A program made the translations under genes and the position numbers. The notes beneath the pieces are model-generated. The model did no database searches. It saw only the letters and a program-made list of their open reading frames with translations, and was not told the origin of the DNA. Shown in pieces: positions 1-8,511 of a stretch of DNA of 64,000 nucleotides. Every line of letters starts with the position of its first letter. The stretch's first letter is position 1. The stretch covers positions 1 through 64,000 of the forward strand of contig JAEUHE010000197.1 of NCBI GenBank assembly GCA_016793885.1, in the 5' to 3' direction. This DNA comes from Verrucomicrobiales bacterium. Its GTDB lineage: Bacteria > Verrucomicrobiota > Verrucomicrobiia > Limisphaerales > UBA11320.

Positions 1-131
1 TGCAGATTTTTAGCATCACACTTTTTGAGAAAACTCCGCTGTTTGCTGGGCTTTTCGATGACTTGCCTCCCGAGAAAATTCCCAACCTCAATAAAGCGCC
101 CTATTTACCGGGTTTTTAAACCGGACACTAC

Positions 132-165
132 TGATGAGTGATGAGTGATGAGTGATGAGTGATGG
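132..165. repeat. Tandem heptamer repeat (TGATGAG)n
   Basis: Nearly five tandem copies of the 7-mer TGATGAG lie at the left side of a degenerate palindromic element. A related heptamer array in inverted sense lies at 361-395. The 130 bases to the left of it hold no gene I can recognise. Confidence 0.85.
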
Positions 166-300
166 CTAAATCTCTTTGAACCCTATGGGTTCGAGCCACT
201 GCCGCCCAGGTGAGAGACGCCGGTGTCCTCCGATTTGTCGAGTCCCGACTTTTAGCGGCAAAGATGAGGGTACGACACCGCTGTTCCTTCACGCCACGGC
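166..300 (+). repeat. Dispersed palindromic element, copy 1 (one arm only)
   Basis: This stretch carries the hairpin arm GAACCCTATGGGTTCGAGCC, followed by a GTCGAGTCC motif and a tail ending near ACGACACCGC. The same arm recurs at 28800-28880, and in reverse complement at 28589-28700 and 58917-59030. Only one arm is present here; the core and other arm appear replaced by the TGATGAG array. It is non-coding. A short open frame can be drawn through it, but that frame runs through repeat sequence also present at other loci. Confidence 0.7.
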
Positions 301-360
301 AAATCCGGGAGCGGCTGGCACTTCAACAGGTGAACCTCGAGTCTCGATGCTGCGCGCAAC

Positions 361-395
361 TCGTCACTCGTCACTCGTCACTCGTCACTCGTCAC
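361..395. repeat. Tandem heptamer repeat (TCGTCAC)n
   Basis: Five perfect tandem copies of the 7-mer TCGTCAC end just before the stop codon (401-403) of the minus-strand TolC-family gene. The reverse complement, GTGACGA, differs by one base from the GTGATGA heptamer at 132-165, so the two arrays form an imperfect inverted pair around the repeat remnant. Confidence 0.85.
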
Positions 396-400
396 TACCC

Positions 401-1945
401 TTACCTCGCCTCGATCGTGATCTGACGTTGTTCGAGCAAGGTTCCTTCGGACCAGTGCAGGTGGGTGAGTGCGAGCTGATAGTCGGCGAGCGCTCGGACG
501 TGTGCTGCGCGGGCATCGGCGACATCCTGCTGAAGCTGGAGCACGAAAAAGAGCGTGCTCTTTCCGCCGGCGAGCTTTTTCTCCTCGGCCACCAGCGCCG
601 CCTCCGCATTTTCCTTGGCCCGGCGACTTGTTTGGATTCGCTGAGCGCCCGACTCGACGCCATGCACGGCATCGGCGATCTCTCGAAGAATGATTTCCTC
701 CTGGCGCTCGCGCAGAATCTGGCTTTGTTCCTGAAGCTTTTTGCTGATTCGAAACTCGCCCCGCTCGGCCCGACGCGACAGCGGCACGCTGAACACCAGC
801 CCAATCCAGTCGTTGGGAACATCGCCCGCCCGCAGCTGCCTCCAGGCGTCACCGGCGGATGCATCCGCGATTAAGGGTGGCGGGAGCTGCTGGGTGCTCG
901 ACCCTTTGCGGCCGTAACCGCCCACCACATCGAGCGTGGGAAAGAGCTGGTTCCGGCGAAACCTCGTCACCAGCCCGGACTTGGTAATCTCTTCCTCAGC
1001 CATCGCCAGTTCGGGACGCTTTTCGATGCCCCGGCTCCAGCTCGTCTGCAGGCTCGCATCGGCCAGCGGCGCCAGCAGCAGCTCCTGCGGCACGAAGGGC
1101 TGCTCGGCGCGCTGACGGAACCCCTCCCCCAGCAGGCTGATCAACTGAACCTCAGCTCGGCGGATGGCAAGATCGGCTTCCACCATCATGGTCTCTAAGC
1201 TAGCCACCCGCGAGATCGCGAGAAGACGATCGGAGTCGGTGGCTGTGCCCTCCTTGATTTGCCGCTCCGTGGCTTCGAGCAACCGACTGCGCGAGCGGAG
1301 TAGTTCCTCCAAATTGGATTTTATATCGCGTGCGGCGACCCAGGCATAGTAGGCCTGTTCCGTGTCGCGGACAGTCAACTGTGCGATGCGCTCGACGGCC
1401 AGCTTGCCGAGCTTAGAATTTCGGCGCTGCAGCTGGAGATTCAGCCGCCCCGCATCGCTCCAGAAGTTTTTCAGCAGTGGCTGACTGAAGGACATGCTGG
1501 CCACGATGCGATGGGAGGAGAAGTTCCAGCCTTCGCGGTCGCCGTCGCTCTGTGCGTAGCTTCCTCCCAGGGAGTAGCTCATGCCGGTGGGCAGGCGTCC
1601 GGTAAGTCCGGCCTGCGATGTCTGCGAGTCGGCATTGTAGAAGGTGTCCCGGCTGAAGTCAGCGGGATCGAAGCCGCCCATTTCCGACGCCGCTTCGCGA
1701 CGATACTGCCCGAACAGAATGGGATCGTAATAGCCGCCGGCCACATAGAGCTGAAGGCTGGCGACGTCCGAATTGATTCTTTCCAGCTGGAGGTCGCGAT
1801 TACCCATGAGCGCGAGTGCCAAGCACTCCCGCAGTCCGAGCGTTTGGACCTGGGTCGCGGGCGCGTCCCCCGCTGAGAAGAGGCTCAGGCCCAGTGCCAG
1901 CGGAAGGCATCGAGATAGCAACAAGGGTTTCACAGGTAGTTCCAC
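401..1945 (-). CDS. TolC-family outer membrane efflux protein
   Basis: 514 residues. The N-terminus is a signal peptide (hydrophobic stretch to about residue 30, ending near APA). The body shows the TolC/OEP pattern: two long heptad-rich halves with LxLxEClALALxxNRDLQLERIN at the start of the first helical repeat and a similar repeat in the second half. Family members form trimeric outer-membrane channels with a periplasmic helical barrel, taking substrate from an inner-membrane pump through an adaptor. It is the third gene of a minus-strand operon: HlyD-type adaptor, DUF3616 protein, then this gene 9 bases after the DUF3616 stop. No inner-membrane transporter gene accompanies them, so the substrate is unknown. 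Family assignment is firm; substrate is not inferable. Confidence 0.9.
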   Translation of the reverse strand: MELPVKPLLLSRCLPLALGLSLFSAGDAPATQVQTLGLRECLALALMGNRDLQLERINSDVASLQLYVAGGYYDPILFGQYRREAASEMGGFDPADFSRDTFYNADSQTSQAGLTGRLPTGMSYSLGGSYAQSDGDREGWNFSSHRIVASMSFSQPLLKNFWSDAGRLNLQLQRRNSKLGKLAVERIAQLTVRDTEQAYYAWVAARDIKSNLEELLRSRSRLLEATERQIKEGTATDSDRLLAISRVASLETMMVEADLAIRRAEVQLISLLGEGFRQRAEQPFVPQELLLAPLADASLQTSWSRGIEKRPELAMAEEEITKSGLVTRFRRNQLFPTLDVVGGYGRKGSSTQQLPPPLIADASAGDAWRQLRAGDVPNDWIGLVFSVPLSRRAERGEFRISKKLQEQSQILRERQEEIILREIADAVHGVESGAQRIQTSRRAKENAEAALVAEEKKLAGGKSTLFFVLQLQQDVADARAAHVRALADYQLALTHLHWSEGTLLEQRQITIEAR

Positions 1946-1954
1946 AGGTGGAGA

Positions 1955-3040
1955 TTAGCGTCGTCCTGGTGGCAGCTGGGCTAGGGGCATCGAAGCACTG
2001 GGGACCGAGGTGTTGGACTCGGGTGGCAGCGTAGCCCCCGGCAACACCACCGTGGCGAGTCGAAAGGTCTTTTTGCTCGGATCCTTCAACCGCTTTGCTT
2101 CGCGGCCGTCGACCTTCATTGTTCCATCGTCACTCGTCAGGAGCAGGGTAGGACCGGTTGTCCCCTCCGCCACGCTGATTCCCTCAGGGTTGAGGTCCGA
2201 CAAATCGATCCCCGGCCACAGCTCCGGGGCGTCGGAACCTCCATTCCATCGGAAGAGGCGTGAGATGCCACCGGAACCGCTGGATCCGGCTACGATCCAG
2301 TATCCGCTGGCGACATTGACCATCCCGCGAATTCCCTGTCCATCCAGCGGCAGGAGGATCGGGTCACCGAAGCGAGGCTTCGTTCCCCCGATCACCTCCA
2401 TCGGGTTCAGCAGGGAAACCATCAAGGCCTGGCCTTGCGGGGTGGGGCTGCGGAATCCGATGAGCAGTCCCCCCTGAGGAGTGGCAGCCAGGCCCTCGAT
2501 GTTCAATCCTCCCGGACTTTTAGGAGCGCGTTGGGCCGCTTCGGCCAGTCCGAGGTGCGCGAATCGCGGTTCAGCCAGCAGCTCCGCAACCAGATCGGTG
2601 AAGTGATCACCCACCGGGTGCACCCAAGGTACCCCCGCAATGGCGCCGACCTTGGTGGCGAGCAGGCGATGTCGGCTGGAGGCGAATTCACCTGCGGCGT
2701 TGCGTCCATGGGATGAAATCCAGAAGATCGTGTCCCCCACCCGAGCAGAGCCCTCCAGATCCACCTCCTCACTCTTACCCTTCTTCCCTTTGTTGCCCGC
2801 ACGAAGGAAGGGGCTGAGGTCCAGGCTGCGGACGGGGGCTTCCGTTTGCCCACGGTGGTAGATGCGAAGCAGATTGTCCTCATCGTTGGCCACCACGAAC
2901 CAATCCTGATTCAGAACTTCAACGGCGGACGCGTCGGCCATGCCATGGAAAGACTGGGCGGGAAAGGACGGAGAGGGTCTGGTCAGCGAGAAGGCGATGC
3001 CTCCCAGCAGGACGAGCAGGAGAAGAGCGTAGGGTTTCAT
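1955..3040 (-). CDS. DUF3616-family exported protein
   Basis: 361 residues with an N-terminal hydrophobic segment (residues 4-19), so probably exported or membrane-anchored. The motifs VVANDEDNLLRIYHR, LDLSPFL, DLEGSARVGDTIFWISSHGRN and a following RHRLLAT match what I know of DUF3616, a beta-propeller-like family of unknown function. A lysine/glycine-rich insert (GNKGKKGKSEE) sits near residue 85. It lies between an HlyD-type adaptor and a TolC-family channel on the same strand, with 39 and 9 base gaps, so it is almost certainly co-transcribed with them. A role as a secreted or periplasmic partner of that export system is inference only. Confidence 0.8.
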   Translation of the reverse strand: MKPYALLLLVLLGGIAFSLTRPSPSFPAQSFHGMADASAVEVLNQDWFVVANDEDNLLRIYHRGQTEAPVRSLDLSPFLRAGNKGKKGKSEEVDLEGSARVGDTIFWISSHGRNAAGEFASSRHRLLATKVGAIAGVPWVHPVGDHFTDLVAELLAEPRFAHLGLAEAAQRAPKSPGGLNIEGLAATPQGGLLIGFRSPTPQGQALMVSLLNPMEVIGGTKPRFGDPILLPLDGQGIRGMVNVASGYWIVAGSSGSGGISRLFRWNGGSDAPELWPGIDLSDLNPEGISVAEGTTGPTLLLTSDDGTMKVDGREAKRLKDPSKKTFRLATVVLPGATLPPESNTSVPSASMPLAQLPPGRR

Positions 3041-3079
3041 AAAATCGTTTCCTGGGGATGGGGTGGGTTCAGCGTGAGC

Positions 3080-4246
3080 TTAGGGTTGTCCGGCGCGGAC
3101 TGGGCTGGGGGTGAGTGTCGAGGCTGCCCACGAACGCGAGGATAGCGAGGCCGGCTGACTGGCGGTGGCGGATGGCTCCGGGGGCAGGAGTGAGAGCGTG
3201 ACGATTTCACCGGGGCGGATGCGTGCTTCTGTTGGAAGATCCACGACGAGGGGCAGTCCGGCGTCGATCAGCTTGCCCTGCGGCAGCAGAGCCAGCGTGT
3301 TGGTGATGGATTCGATCTGAGCCCCTATCTGAGTCAGCACGCCCACCACTTGGCGGGTTTTGCGCTCCTGGGTGGTGACCCGAACCTTTTGTCCGATCTC
3401 GGGCGTGAACGGATACGGTTGGCGCAGGTATCCGACTACCCGAGTGGACCATTCCGAGTTGATGAGCAGCAAGGGTTCGCCGGCGAGAACGCTCTCTCCG
3501 GGCTGGCGGTAGATGGCGGACACCATTCCGTCGATCGGAGCGGCCAACGTTTTACGCGCGATTAGGTTGCTGGCGGTATTGAGGCTGGAGAGCAGACCGG
3601 CGAGTCGTTCCTGCTTGCCGGTTTGACCCTGGCTTCCGGTCGACTGGCGTGTGATTTCCTCAAAGCGTGCCTCGAGCGCTTGGATCGCCTGTTGTTTGGT
3701 TTCAATTTCCGCCCGGTAGAGATCGCGCCCCTTGTTGCTCAGGTCGTAGATCTCCTCGGAGACCAGCTTCTCTTGGAAGAGCGGCTGGTTGCGTTTGACC
3801 TCATTTTCGGCCCGGGCGAGGTTGACGCGGGCGACGGCTTGTTCCGTACGCAGCCGATGAATCTCCAGTAGCAGGCGGTCAGCGCTGAACGCATATTCTT
3901 CATGGGCGGTGGGTTCCCATTGAAGTCGGGCGATTTGCATTTCCGAGTTGAGCAGATCGACCTCGATCCGCGGTTCAAAGGGATCGAAGTCAGCGAGTGG
4001 CTGGCCGGCCCGGACGCGGTCATAGGCTTGGGCTCGCAGGGAACCCAGCACACCGGGTTGGAGAGCGGAGATGACGGAGCGGGATCCCTCGGCCACTCCG
4101 AGAAATCCACCCTGAACTACCGCGCTTCGCCACAGGAATCCGCAGGCGACGCAGAGTCCGATGAAGAAGAGCGGCGGAAGAGACTTGATGCGGAATTCAC
4201 GCCAGCGGAGGCTGGGAGGGATTGGAATGGGTGCTCGCGATGTCAT
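3080..4246 (-). CDS. HlyD-family periplasmic adaptor (membrane fusion protein)
   Basis: 388 residues from the ATG at 4246. That start follows an AAGGGAG Shine-Dalgarno 6 bases upstream and is preferred over an in-frame GTG at 4264. One membrane segment (about residues 25-45) is followed by a lipoyl/biotin-like half (SVISALQPGVLGSL), a long coiled coil, a second lipoyl half (KTLAAPIDGMVSAI) and a beta-barrel (QPGESVLAGEPLLLIN). This is the standard HlyD/EmrA layout, bridging an inner-membrane transporter to TolC. It is the first gene of the operon with DUF3616 and TolC. No ABC, MFS or RND partner is encoded next to it, so the partner is either elsewhere or absent. Confidence 0.88.
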   Translation of the reverse strand: MTSRAPIPIPPSLRWREFRIKSLPPLFFIGLCVACGFLWRSAVVQGGFLGVAEGSRSVISALQPGVLGSLRAQAYDRVRAGQPLADFDPFEPRIEVDLLNSEMQIARLQWEPTAHEEYAFSADRLLLEIHRLRTEQAVARVNLARAENEVKRNQPLFQEKLVSEEIYDLSNKGRDLYRAEIETKQQAIQALEARFEEITRQSTGSQGQTGKQERLAGLLSSLNTASNLIARKTLAAPIDGMVSAIYRQPGESVLAGEPLLLINSEWSTRVVGYLRQPYPFTPEIGQKVRVTTQERKTRQVVGVLTQIGAQIESITNTLALLPQGKLIDAGLPLVVDLPTEARIRPGEIVTLSLLPPEPSATASQPASLSSRSWAASTLTPSPVRAGQP

Positions 4247-4391
4247 GATAAGCTCCCTTAGCACCGTCCATGCCAGGCCGGAAACTTGCTGGGGCAGGCC
4301 CCGTGGTCGCGTCGAGAGCGGTTTTTAGCTCCGAGCGCTGGCCAGGGCAGGAACGATTTGTTCCAATGAAAGCACAAAAACGAACGTACCC

Positions 4392-5756
4392 GTGACCAAG
4401 CCATCGCTCAAACAATGGATTCTCGTTCTGATCCCCGCGCTGGTGCTCTGTGGGATTCTGGTGTGGGGTTTTGCCAGCACTCGGAACAGTTTGATGCGGC
4501 TGCGGGATCGGATCGCGGCTGGCAGCCCGGCCAGTTTCAGTGTGGGCCTGCGGTTCCGCGAAACGGTTCGCTCCATGAACGAGGGTTTATTGCGGATTCA
4601 GCTGACGGACAGTGACGAGGAGCGCTTTGGGTTTCATGCTCTGTCGGAGGATCTGACGGAGCAGATTCGGCTCGCTCGGCGGCTGTTGTTGACCCCGGCA
4701 GAGCAGCAGGTCCTTTCGCATTTTGATGAGGAGTTTCGAAGTTATCTCGCGGATACCGTGGCGCTGCAAGGGAAAGGCACCCGGGGCATCCGGCGGGATA
4801 CGACCGCGCAGCTCAAGCAGAAGATCGATGTGAAGTCGGCTCGTCTGCTCGCGCTGGCCGAGGACTTGGTGTCGGGCCAGCAGGTCTCTTGGGCAGCACT
4901 TTCGAGCGACATGCAGCAGACCTTGCACCGGACTCAGGAACTCTGGCGGGTCTCGCTTGGGTTGCTCTCGGCATGCTTGGTCGTGATCTTTTTCCTCGTC
5001 TATCGCGCCTGGATCGCGCCCTTGCGCCTGGAGCTCGATCAGAGCCGTGCGATCATCGACCGGCAAGAGAAGCTGGCGGCGTTGGGCACTTTGGCGGCAG
5101 GGGTGGCGCATGAAATCCGGAATCCTCTGACCGCGATGAAGTTTCGGCTATTCACCTTGGAAAGGAGTCTCCCGGCGGGATTTTCGGATCACGAGGATCT
5201 CTCGATTCTGAAAGGAGAACTCAATCGGCTGGAGAAGATTGTGAAGGATTTCCTACTCTTCGCGCGTCCGGCGGACCCGGACCTGCGGGTGCTTCGGGTG
5301 GATGATTTGTTCGCGGAGATTCTTCGGCTGATGCAGGCCTCGTTGAGCGAGCGGGGGATTCGATTGACACAGGAGCCGGCGCCGGGCCTGCAGATTCAGG
5401 GCGACCTGCAGCAATTAATACAAGTGGTGATGAATCTGGTTCAGAACTCGGCTGAGAGCATCGCCGGCGATGGCACTATCACTCTTTCAGCACTGGTGGA
5501 GAATTCTACGCGGGTGGAAGGGCGCGGCGGTGTCGTTTGCCTCCGCATCACCGACTCGGGACCCGGGATTCCGGACGAGGTTCGGCGGCGTCTGTTTGAT
5601 CCCTTCTTCTCCACCAAGGCTGCGGGGACTGGACTAGGTTTGCCGATCGCTTCCCGCATCGTCGAGAAGCATCACGGTCACATTCAGTTTGAGACCCAAT
5701 TGGGAAAAGGAACAACGTTTAGTGTGGTGATTCCGGGGGAGGTTTCCGATTTATGA
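4392..5756 (+). CDS. Sensor histidine kinase, NtrB/ZraS-like
   Basis: 454 residues from a GTG start. Transmembrane segments are near residues 8-28 and 190-208 and flank a helical periplasmic sensor domain. The cytoplasmic part has the HisKA H-box (GVAHEIRNPLTAMKF), the N-box (NLVQNSAESI), G1 (ITDSGPGIP) and a FFSTK-AAGTGLGLPIA G2 region, the form typical of kinases paired with NtrC-class regulators. Its last four bases overlap the start of the sigma-54 activator that follows, so the two are translationally coupled and form one two-component system. It is divergent from the HlyD operon at 4246, a plausible but unproven target. The stimulus cannot be read from sequence. Confidence 0.92.
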   Translation: MTKPSLKQWILVLIPALVLCGILVWGFASTRNSLMRLRDRIAAGSPASFSVGLRFRETVRSMNEGLLRIQLTDSDEERFGFHALSEDLTEQIRLARRLLLTPAEQQVLSHFDEEFRSYLADTVALQGKGTRGIRRDTTAQLKQKIDVKSARLLALAEDLVSGQQVSWAALSSDMQQTLHRTQELWRVSLGLLSACLVVIFFLVYRAWIAPLRLELDQSRAIIDRQEKLAALGTLAAGVAHEIRNPLTAMKFRLFTLERSLPAGFSDHEDLSILKGELNRLEKIVKDFLLFARPADPDLRVLRVDDLFAEILRLMQASLSERGIRLTQEPAPGLQIQGDLQQLIQVVMNLVQNSAESIAGDGTITLSALVENSTRVEGRGGVVCLRITDSGPGIPDEVRRRLFDPFFSTKAAGTGLGLPIASRIVEKHHGHIQFETQLGKGTTFSVVIPGEVSDL

Positions 5757-7153
5757 GATCCAGAATTCTGCTGATCGAGGATGATCCAGGTGCCGGGACG
5801 GCCCTTCAGAAAGTCATCAAGGCTGAGGGCTACGAGGTGGACTGGGTAACACGGGGAGAGGACGCGCTGCGGCGGGTGGCAGAGCAGGGTTACCAATTGG
5901 TGGTGACGGATCTCAAGCTTCCCGGGCTGAGCGGGCTCGAGTTGGTGCGTCGTTTTCATGCCTCACATCCAAAGCTGCCGCTGATTCTCATGACGGCTCA
6001 CGGCACGACGGAAACCGCGATCGAGGCGATGAAGTTCGGTGCGTTCGAGTATCTGACCAAGCCCTTCGAGGTTGAGGAGTTGCTGTCCGTGGTGGCGGAG
6101 GGGGTTGCGAGTTCTCTGAAGATGTCCGAGCCGGTGCCGCTGGGGGCGCAGGGATCGGAGGTGCGGGGCTTGGTCGGGCGCAGTCGGCCGATGCAGGTGC
6201 TCTACAAGGAGATTGGTCGGGCGGCGGCGACATCCGCCACGGTTCTGATCCGCGGGGCGACCGGGACCGGCAAGGAGCTGGTGGCCCGAGCTGTTTATCA
6301 GCACAGTGATCGGTCGGATCGGCCGTTCGTGGCGATCAACTGCGCCGCGATCCCGCAATCGCTGCTGGAGAGCGAGCTGTTCGGACACGAGCGGGGCGCC
6401 TTCACGAGCGCGGCGGTGCAACGCATTGGCCGCTTTGAGCAGGCTCAGGGCGGGACCTTGTTCTTGGATGAGATTGGTGATCTGCCATTGGACACCCAAG
6501 TAAAACTTCTGCGCGTGCTGCAGGAGAAGGCGTTTCATCGTGTGGGGGGAGATCGGCTGCTGACGGCGGATGTCAGAGTCATTGCGGCCACTCATCGCGA
6601 TCTCGACGCGGCGATCCAGCAGAAGGACTTTCGCGAAGATTTATTTTATCGGCTCAGCGTGGTCACGATTCGGGTGCCGACGCTCAGTGAGCGGGCTGAA
6701 GATATCCCGGAGTTGGTGAAGCACTTCATTCAAAAATATGCTCCGGAGTTGGATATCGCCAGTCCATCCATTCAATCTGAGGCACTGGAAGCGTTGTCGC
6801 GTCATCCTTGGCCGGGCAATGTGCGGGAGCTGGAGAATGTGGTTCGTCGATCCCTGCTCCTGGCGCGTCCTCTGGCGGTATCAGCCGCCCATGTCAGGCA
6901 GGCCTTGACTACTTCATCCCAGACGGGCGCACCCGCTGCGCTTCCGCATGCCGCCTACGTCCAGCAGTTGTTGGATCGCGCGGTCAACGGGGAGCTGGTG
7001 GATGTGTATTGGCGCATGGTGCGGGAGTTGGAAATTGAGCTGTTCACGCAGGCGATGCAGCGAGCCGATGGCAACCAAACCAAAGCCGCTCGCTGGTTGG
7101 GGATTACCCGACTGAAGCTGCGGGAACGGCTGGCGGAATGGGAGAGGAGTTGA
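5753..7153 (+). CDS. Sigma-54-dependent response regulator, NtrC family
   Basis: 466 residues. An N-terminal receiver domain (IEDDPGAG acidic pocket, phospho-acceptor Asp in VVTDLKLPG, conserved Lys in YLTKPF) is followed by an AAA+ domain (about residues 140-370) with Walker A GATGTGKE, Walker B TLFLDEIGDL and the sensor/arginine region YRLSVVTIRVP. A Fis-type helix-turn-helix ends the protein (GNQTKAARWLGITRLKLRERL). The sigma-54-contacting loop reads GAFTSA rather than the canonical GAFTGA. The protein would activate sigma-54 promoters when phosphorylated by the kinase encoded immediately upstream (ATGA overlap). I could not identify a convincing -24/-12 target promoter nearby. Confidence 0.95.
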   Translation: MRSRILLIEDDPGAGTALQKVIKAEGYEVDWVTRGEDALRRVAEQGYQLVVTDLKLPGLSGLELVRRFHASHPKLPLILMTAHGTTETAIEAMKFGAFEYLTKPFEVEELLSVVAEGVASSLKMSEPVPLGAQGSEVRGLVGRSRPMQVLYKEIGRAAATSATVLIRGATGTGKELVARAVYQHSDRSDRPFVAINCAAIPQSLLESELFGHERGAFTSAAVQRIGRFEQAQGGTLFLDEIGDLPLDTQVKLLRVLQEKAFHRVGGDRLLTADVRVIAATHRDLDAAIQQKDFREDLFYRLSVVTIRVPTLSERAEDIPELVKHFIQKYAPELDIASPSIQSEALEALSRHPWPGNVRELENVVRRSLLLARPLAVSAAHVRQALTTSSQTGAPAALPHAAYVQQLLDRAVNGELVDVYWRMVRELEIELFTQAMQRADGNQTKAARWLGITRLKLRERLAEWERS

Positions 7154-7338
7154 ACAGGAGGGGGCCCGGGGACTTGTGTCGGGCGTGCTTATCGTAAACG
7201 CGATCACCCCCTCGCCCCTTCGGAGGACTCCGCTTTTCTCACACCGAGGTCCCGGAGCGGGAAGGGGAACTTGGGATCGATTACGATAACGATTACGATT
7301 AGGACCCGACACCTGACATCCACCCCTTTTCTGCTCCG

Positions 7339-7355
7339 CTTAATCATGGCTTAAT
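7339..7355 (+). promoter_or_regulatory. Putative response-regulator box CTTAAT-N5-CTTAAT
   Basis: A direct repeat of CTTAAT with 11-base periodicity lies 83 bases upstream of the dioxygenase-like gene. The same arrangement, in the orientation of the downstream gene, occurs before the CotH gene and before the OmpR-family regulator. The format equals the PmrA/BasR-type box known for OmpR-family regulators. The rest of the 7154-7438 gap has only a GATTACGATAACGATTACG repeat near 7278 and no gene I can support. Confidence 0.6.
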
Positions 7356-7438
7356 TGCGTTCGGTTTAGCATGGATCTCAACAACCTGGATACCGGTTGA
7401 ACGAAGCAAACGATTGAACCAAGAACCTAACTTAGTTT

Positions 7439-8461
7439 ATGAAACCTCATTCTTTCCATATTCCCCTGGATCGGCGGCGCTTTTTCAAATCGATGGCGAC
7501 GGCCTCAGCTGGCTTTGCGCTGTCTGGTTACCTGGCAGAAGCGCTAACGCTCTCCCCCACGGTGACTCAGGGCCCTTACTATCCGTTGGCGGATGATATC
7601 CCGTTGGATAAGGACAATGATTTGGTGCAGTTGAATGACAGCCTCACCTTGGCAGGTGGAGTCGTTACCTATGTGACGGGCCGCGTGCTGGACTCGAATG
7701 GCAACCCGGTGAAGAACGCCTTAGTGGAGCTTTGGCACGCGGATCGGGAAGGGGACTATCTGTACTCTGCGAGTGCGGGACGGAACTCGGCCTGTGATTC
7801 CAATTTTGCCGGGTTTGGTCAATTTCTCACCGGATCTAGTGGCGCCTTTCGCTTTCGAACCATCAAAGCCGGATTGTATCGGGGTCGAACTCGCCATTTG
7901 CATTGGGGCGTGACCCTGCCGGGTCGGACGACCCGCACCACCACCCAGACATTTTGGGATGAGGTAGCTTATGATTTAAATGGGACCCGCTGGGATACGC
8001 AGAATTCGAATGACAATGTCTTCTCCACGGTTTCCAATGCGGCACAGCGCGCTTCGGTGCTGCTCGCCTACGAGGCGGTTCCTGGGACTACCACTGGCGA
8101 AGTTCAGGCCACTTGGGACTACGTGAGTGGATTTACCCCTTCGGAACCCACTTATCCGAACGGCGGAAGTTTGGTGGTGGCTGGCACCGCCGTAGGCGGC
8201 CTCACGGCGGGCTCGGTTCGCTATCAACTGACGGTGCCTGCTTATGCCGGCTATACCTACGAGATCTACGGCAATCCTACCCTGAGCGATCTCGACTGGA
8301 AGGCCTTGCCTTTCTCCCTCGCGCCGGCCGCCGTAGTGGATCGTCACAAACACACGGCGACCAGCGAAGGTACGTTGACCATCTATGTGGATTCCAAGGC
8401 CGAACGAGGCTTTTACCAAGTCGCGTTCCGGGTCCCGGGTGCGAACACGGGCACTCCTTAA
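7439..8461 (+). CDS. Tat-exported intradiol ring-cleavage dioxygenase-like protein
   Basis: 340 residues. The N-terminus is a twin-arginine signal (DRRRFFKSMATASAGFALSG). The catalytic domain (about residues 35-210) has the intradiol pattern: GPYYP, ALVELWHAD, a candidate iron-ligand Tyr in GDYLYSA, then RTIKAGLYRGRTRHLHWGV, which supplies a second Tyr and the paired His ligands of protocatechuate/catechol dioxygenases. The C-terminal 100 residues are an extra beta-rich extension not found in the classic enzymes. Known family enzymes split catechols between the two hydroxyls; the Tat signal implies a folded, metal-loaded protein outside the cytoplasm. The gene is monocistronic, with an upstream CTTAAT repeat shared with the neighbouring CotH and regulator genes. 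The substrate is unknown. Confidence 0.85.
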   Translation: MKPHSFHIPLDRRRFFKSMATASAGFALSGYLAEALTLSPTVTQGPYYPLADDIPLDKDNDLVQLNDSLTLAGGVVTYVTGRVLDSNGNPVKNALVELWHADREGDYLYSASAGRNSACDSNFAGFGQFLTGSSGAFRFRTIKAGLYRGRTRHLHWGVTLPGRTTRTTTQTFWDEVAYDLNGTRWDTQNSNDNVFSTVSNAAQRASVLLAYEAVPGTTTGEVQATWDYVSGFTPSEPTYPNGGSLVVAGTAVGGLTAGSVRYQLTVPAYAGYTYEIYGNPTLSDLDWKALPFSLAPAAVVDRHKHTATSEGTLTIYVDSKAERGFYQVAFRVPGANTGTP

Positions 8462-8511
8462 GTGCCCAGATTCGGATAAGCACGCTGAGCTTGTTCGTAA
8501 ATCCGGGCACT
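8461..8511. terminator. Hairpin between convergent genes
   Basis: Arms 8461-8473 and 8499-8511 pair over 13 positions with two mismatches (AGTGCCCAGATTC against AAATCCGGGCACT). The hairpin fills the whole gap between the convergent dioxygenase and CotH genes; its arms touch both stop codons. No clear U-tract follows, so it may act as a bidirectional mRNA end structure rather than a classic intrinsic terminator. Confidence 0.5.

Noticed and set aside
132-395. Possible CRISPR array
   Set aside because: The units are contiguous 7-mers without spacers and no cas genes are present.
4259-4280. Sigma-54 promoter-like GG-N10-GC sequence before the HlyD operon (minus strand)
   Set aside because: A start site 12 bases downstream would fall at the adaptor ATG and remove its Shine-Dalgarno, so the match is probably chance.
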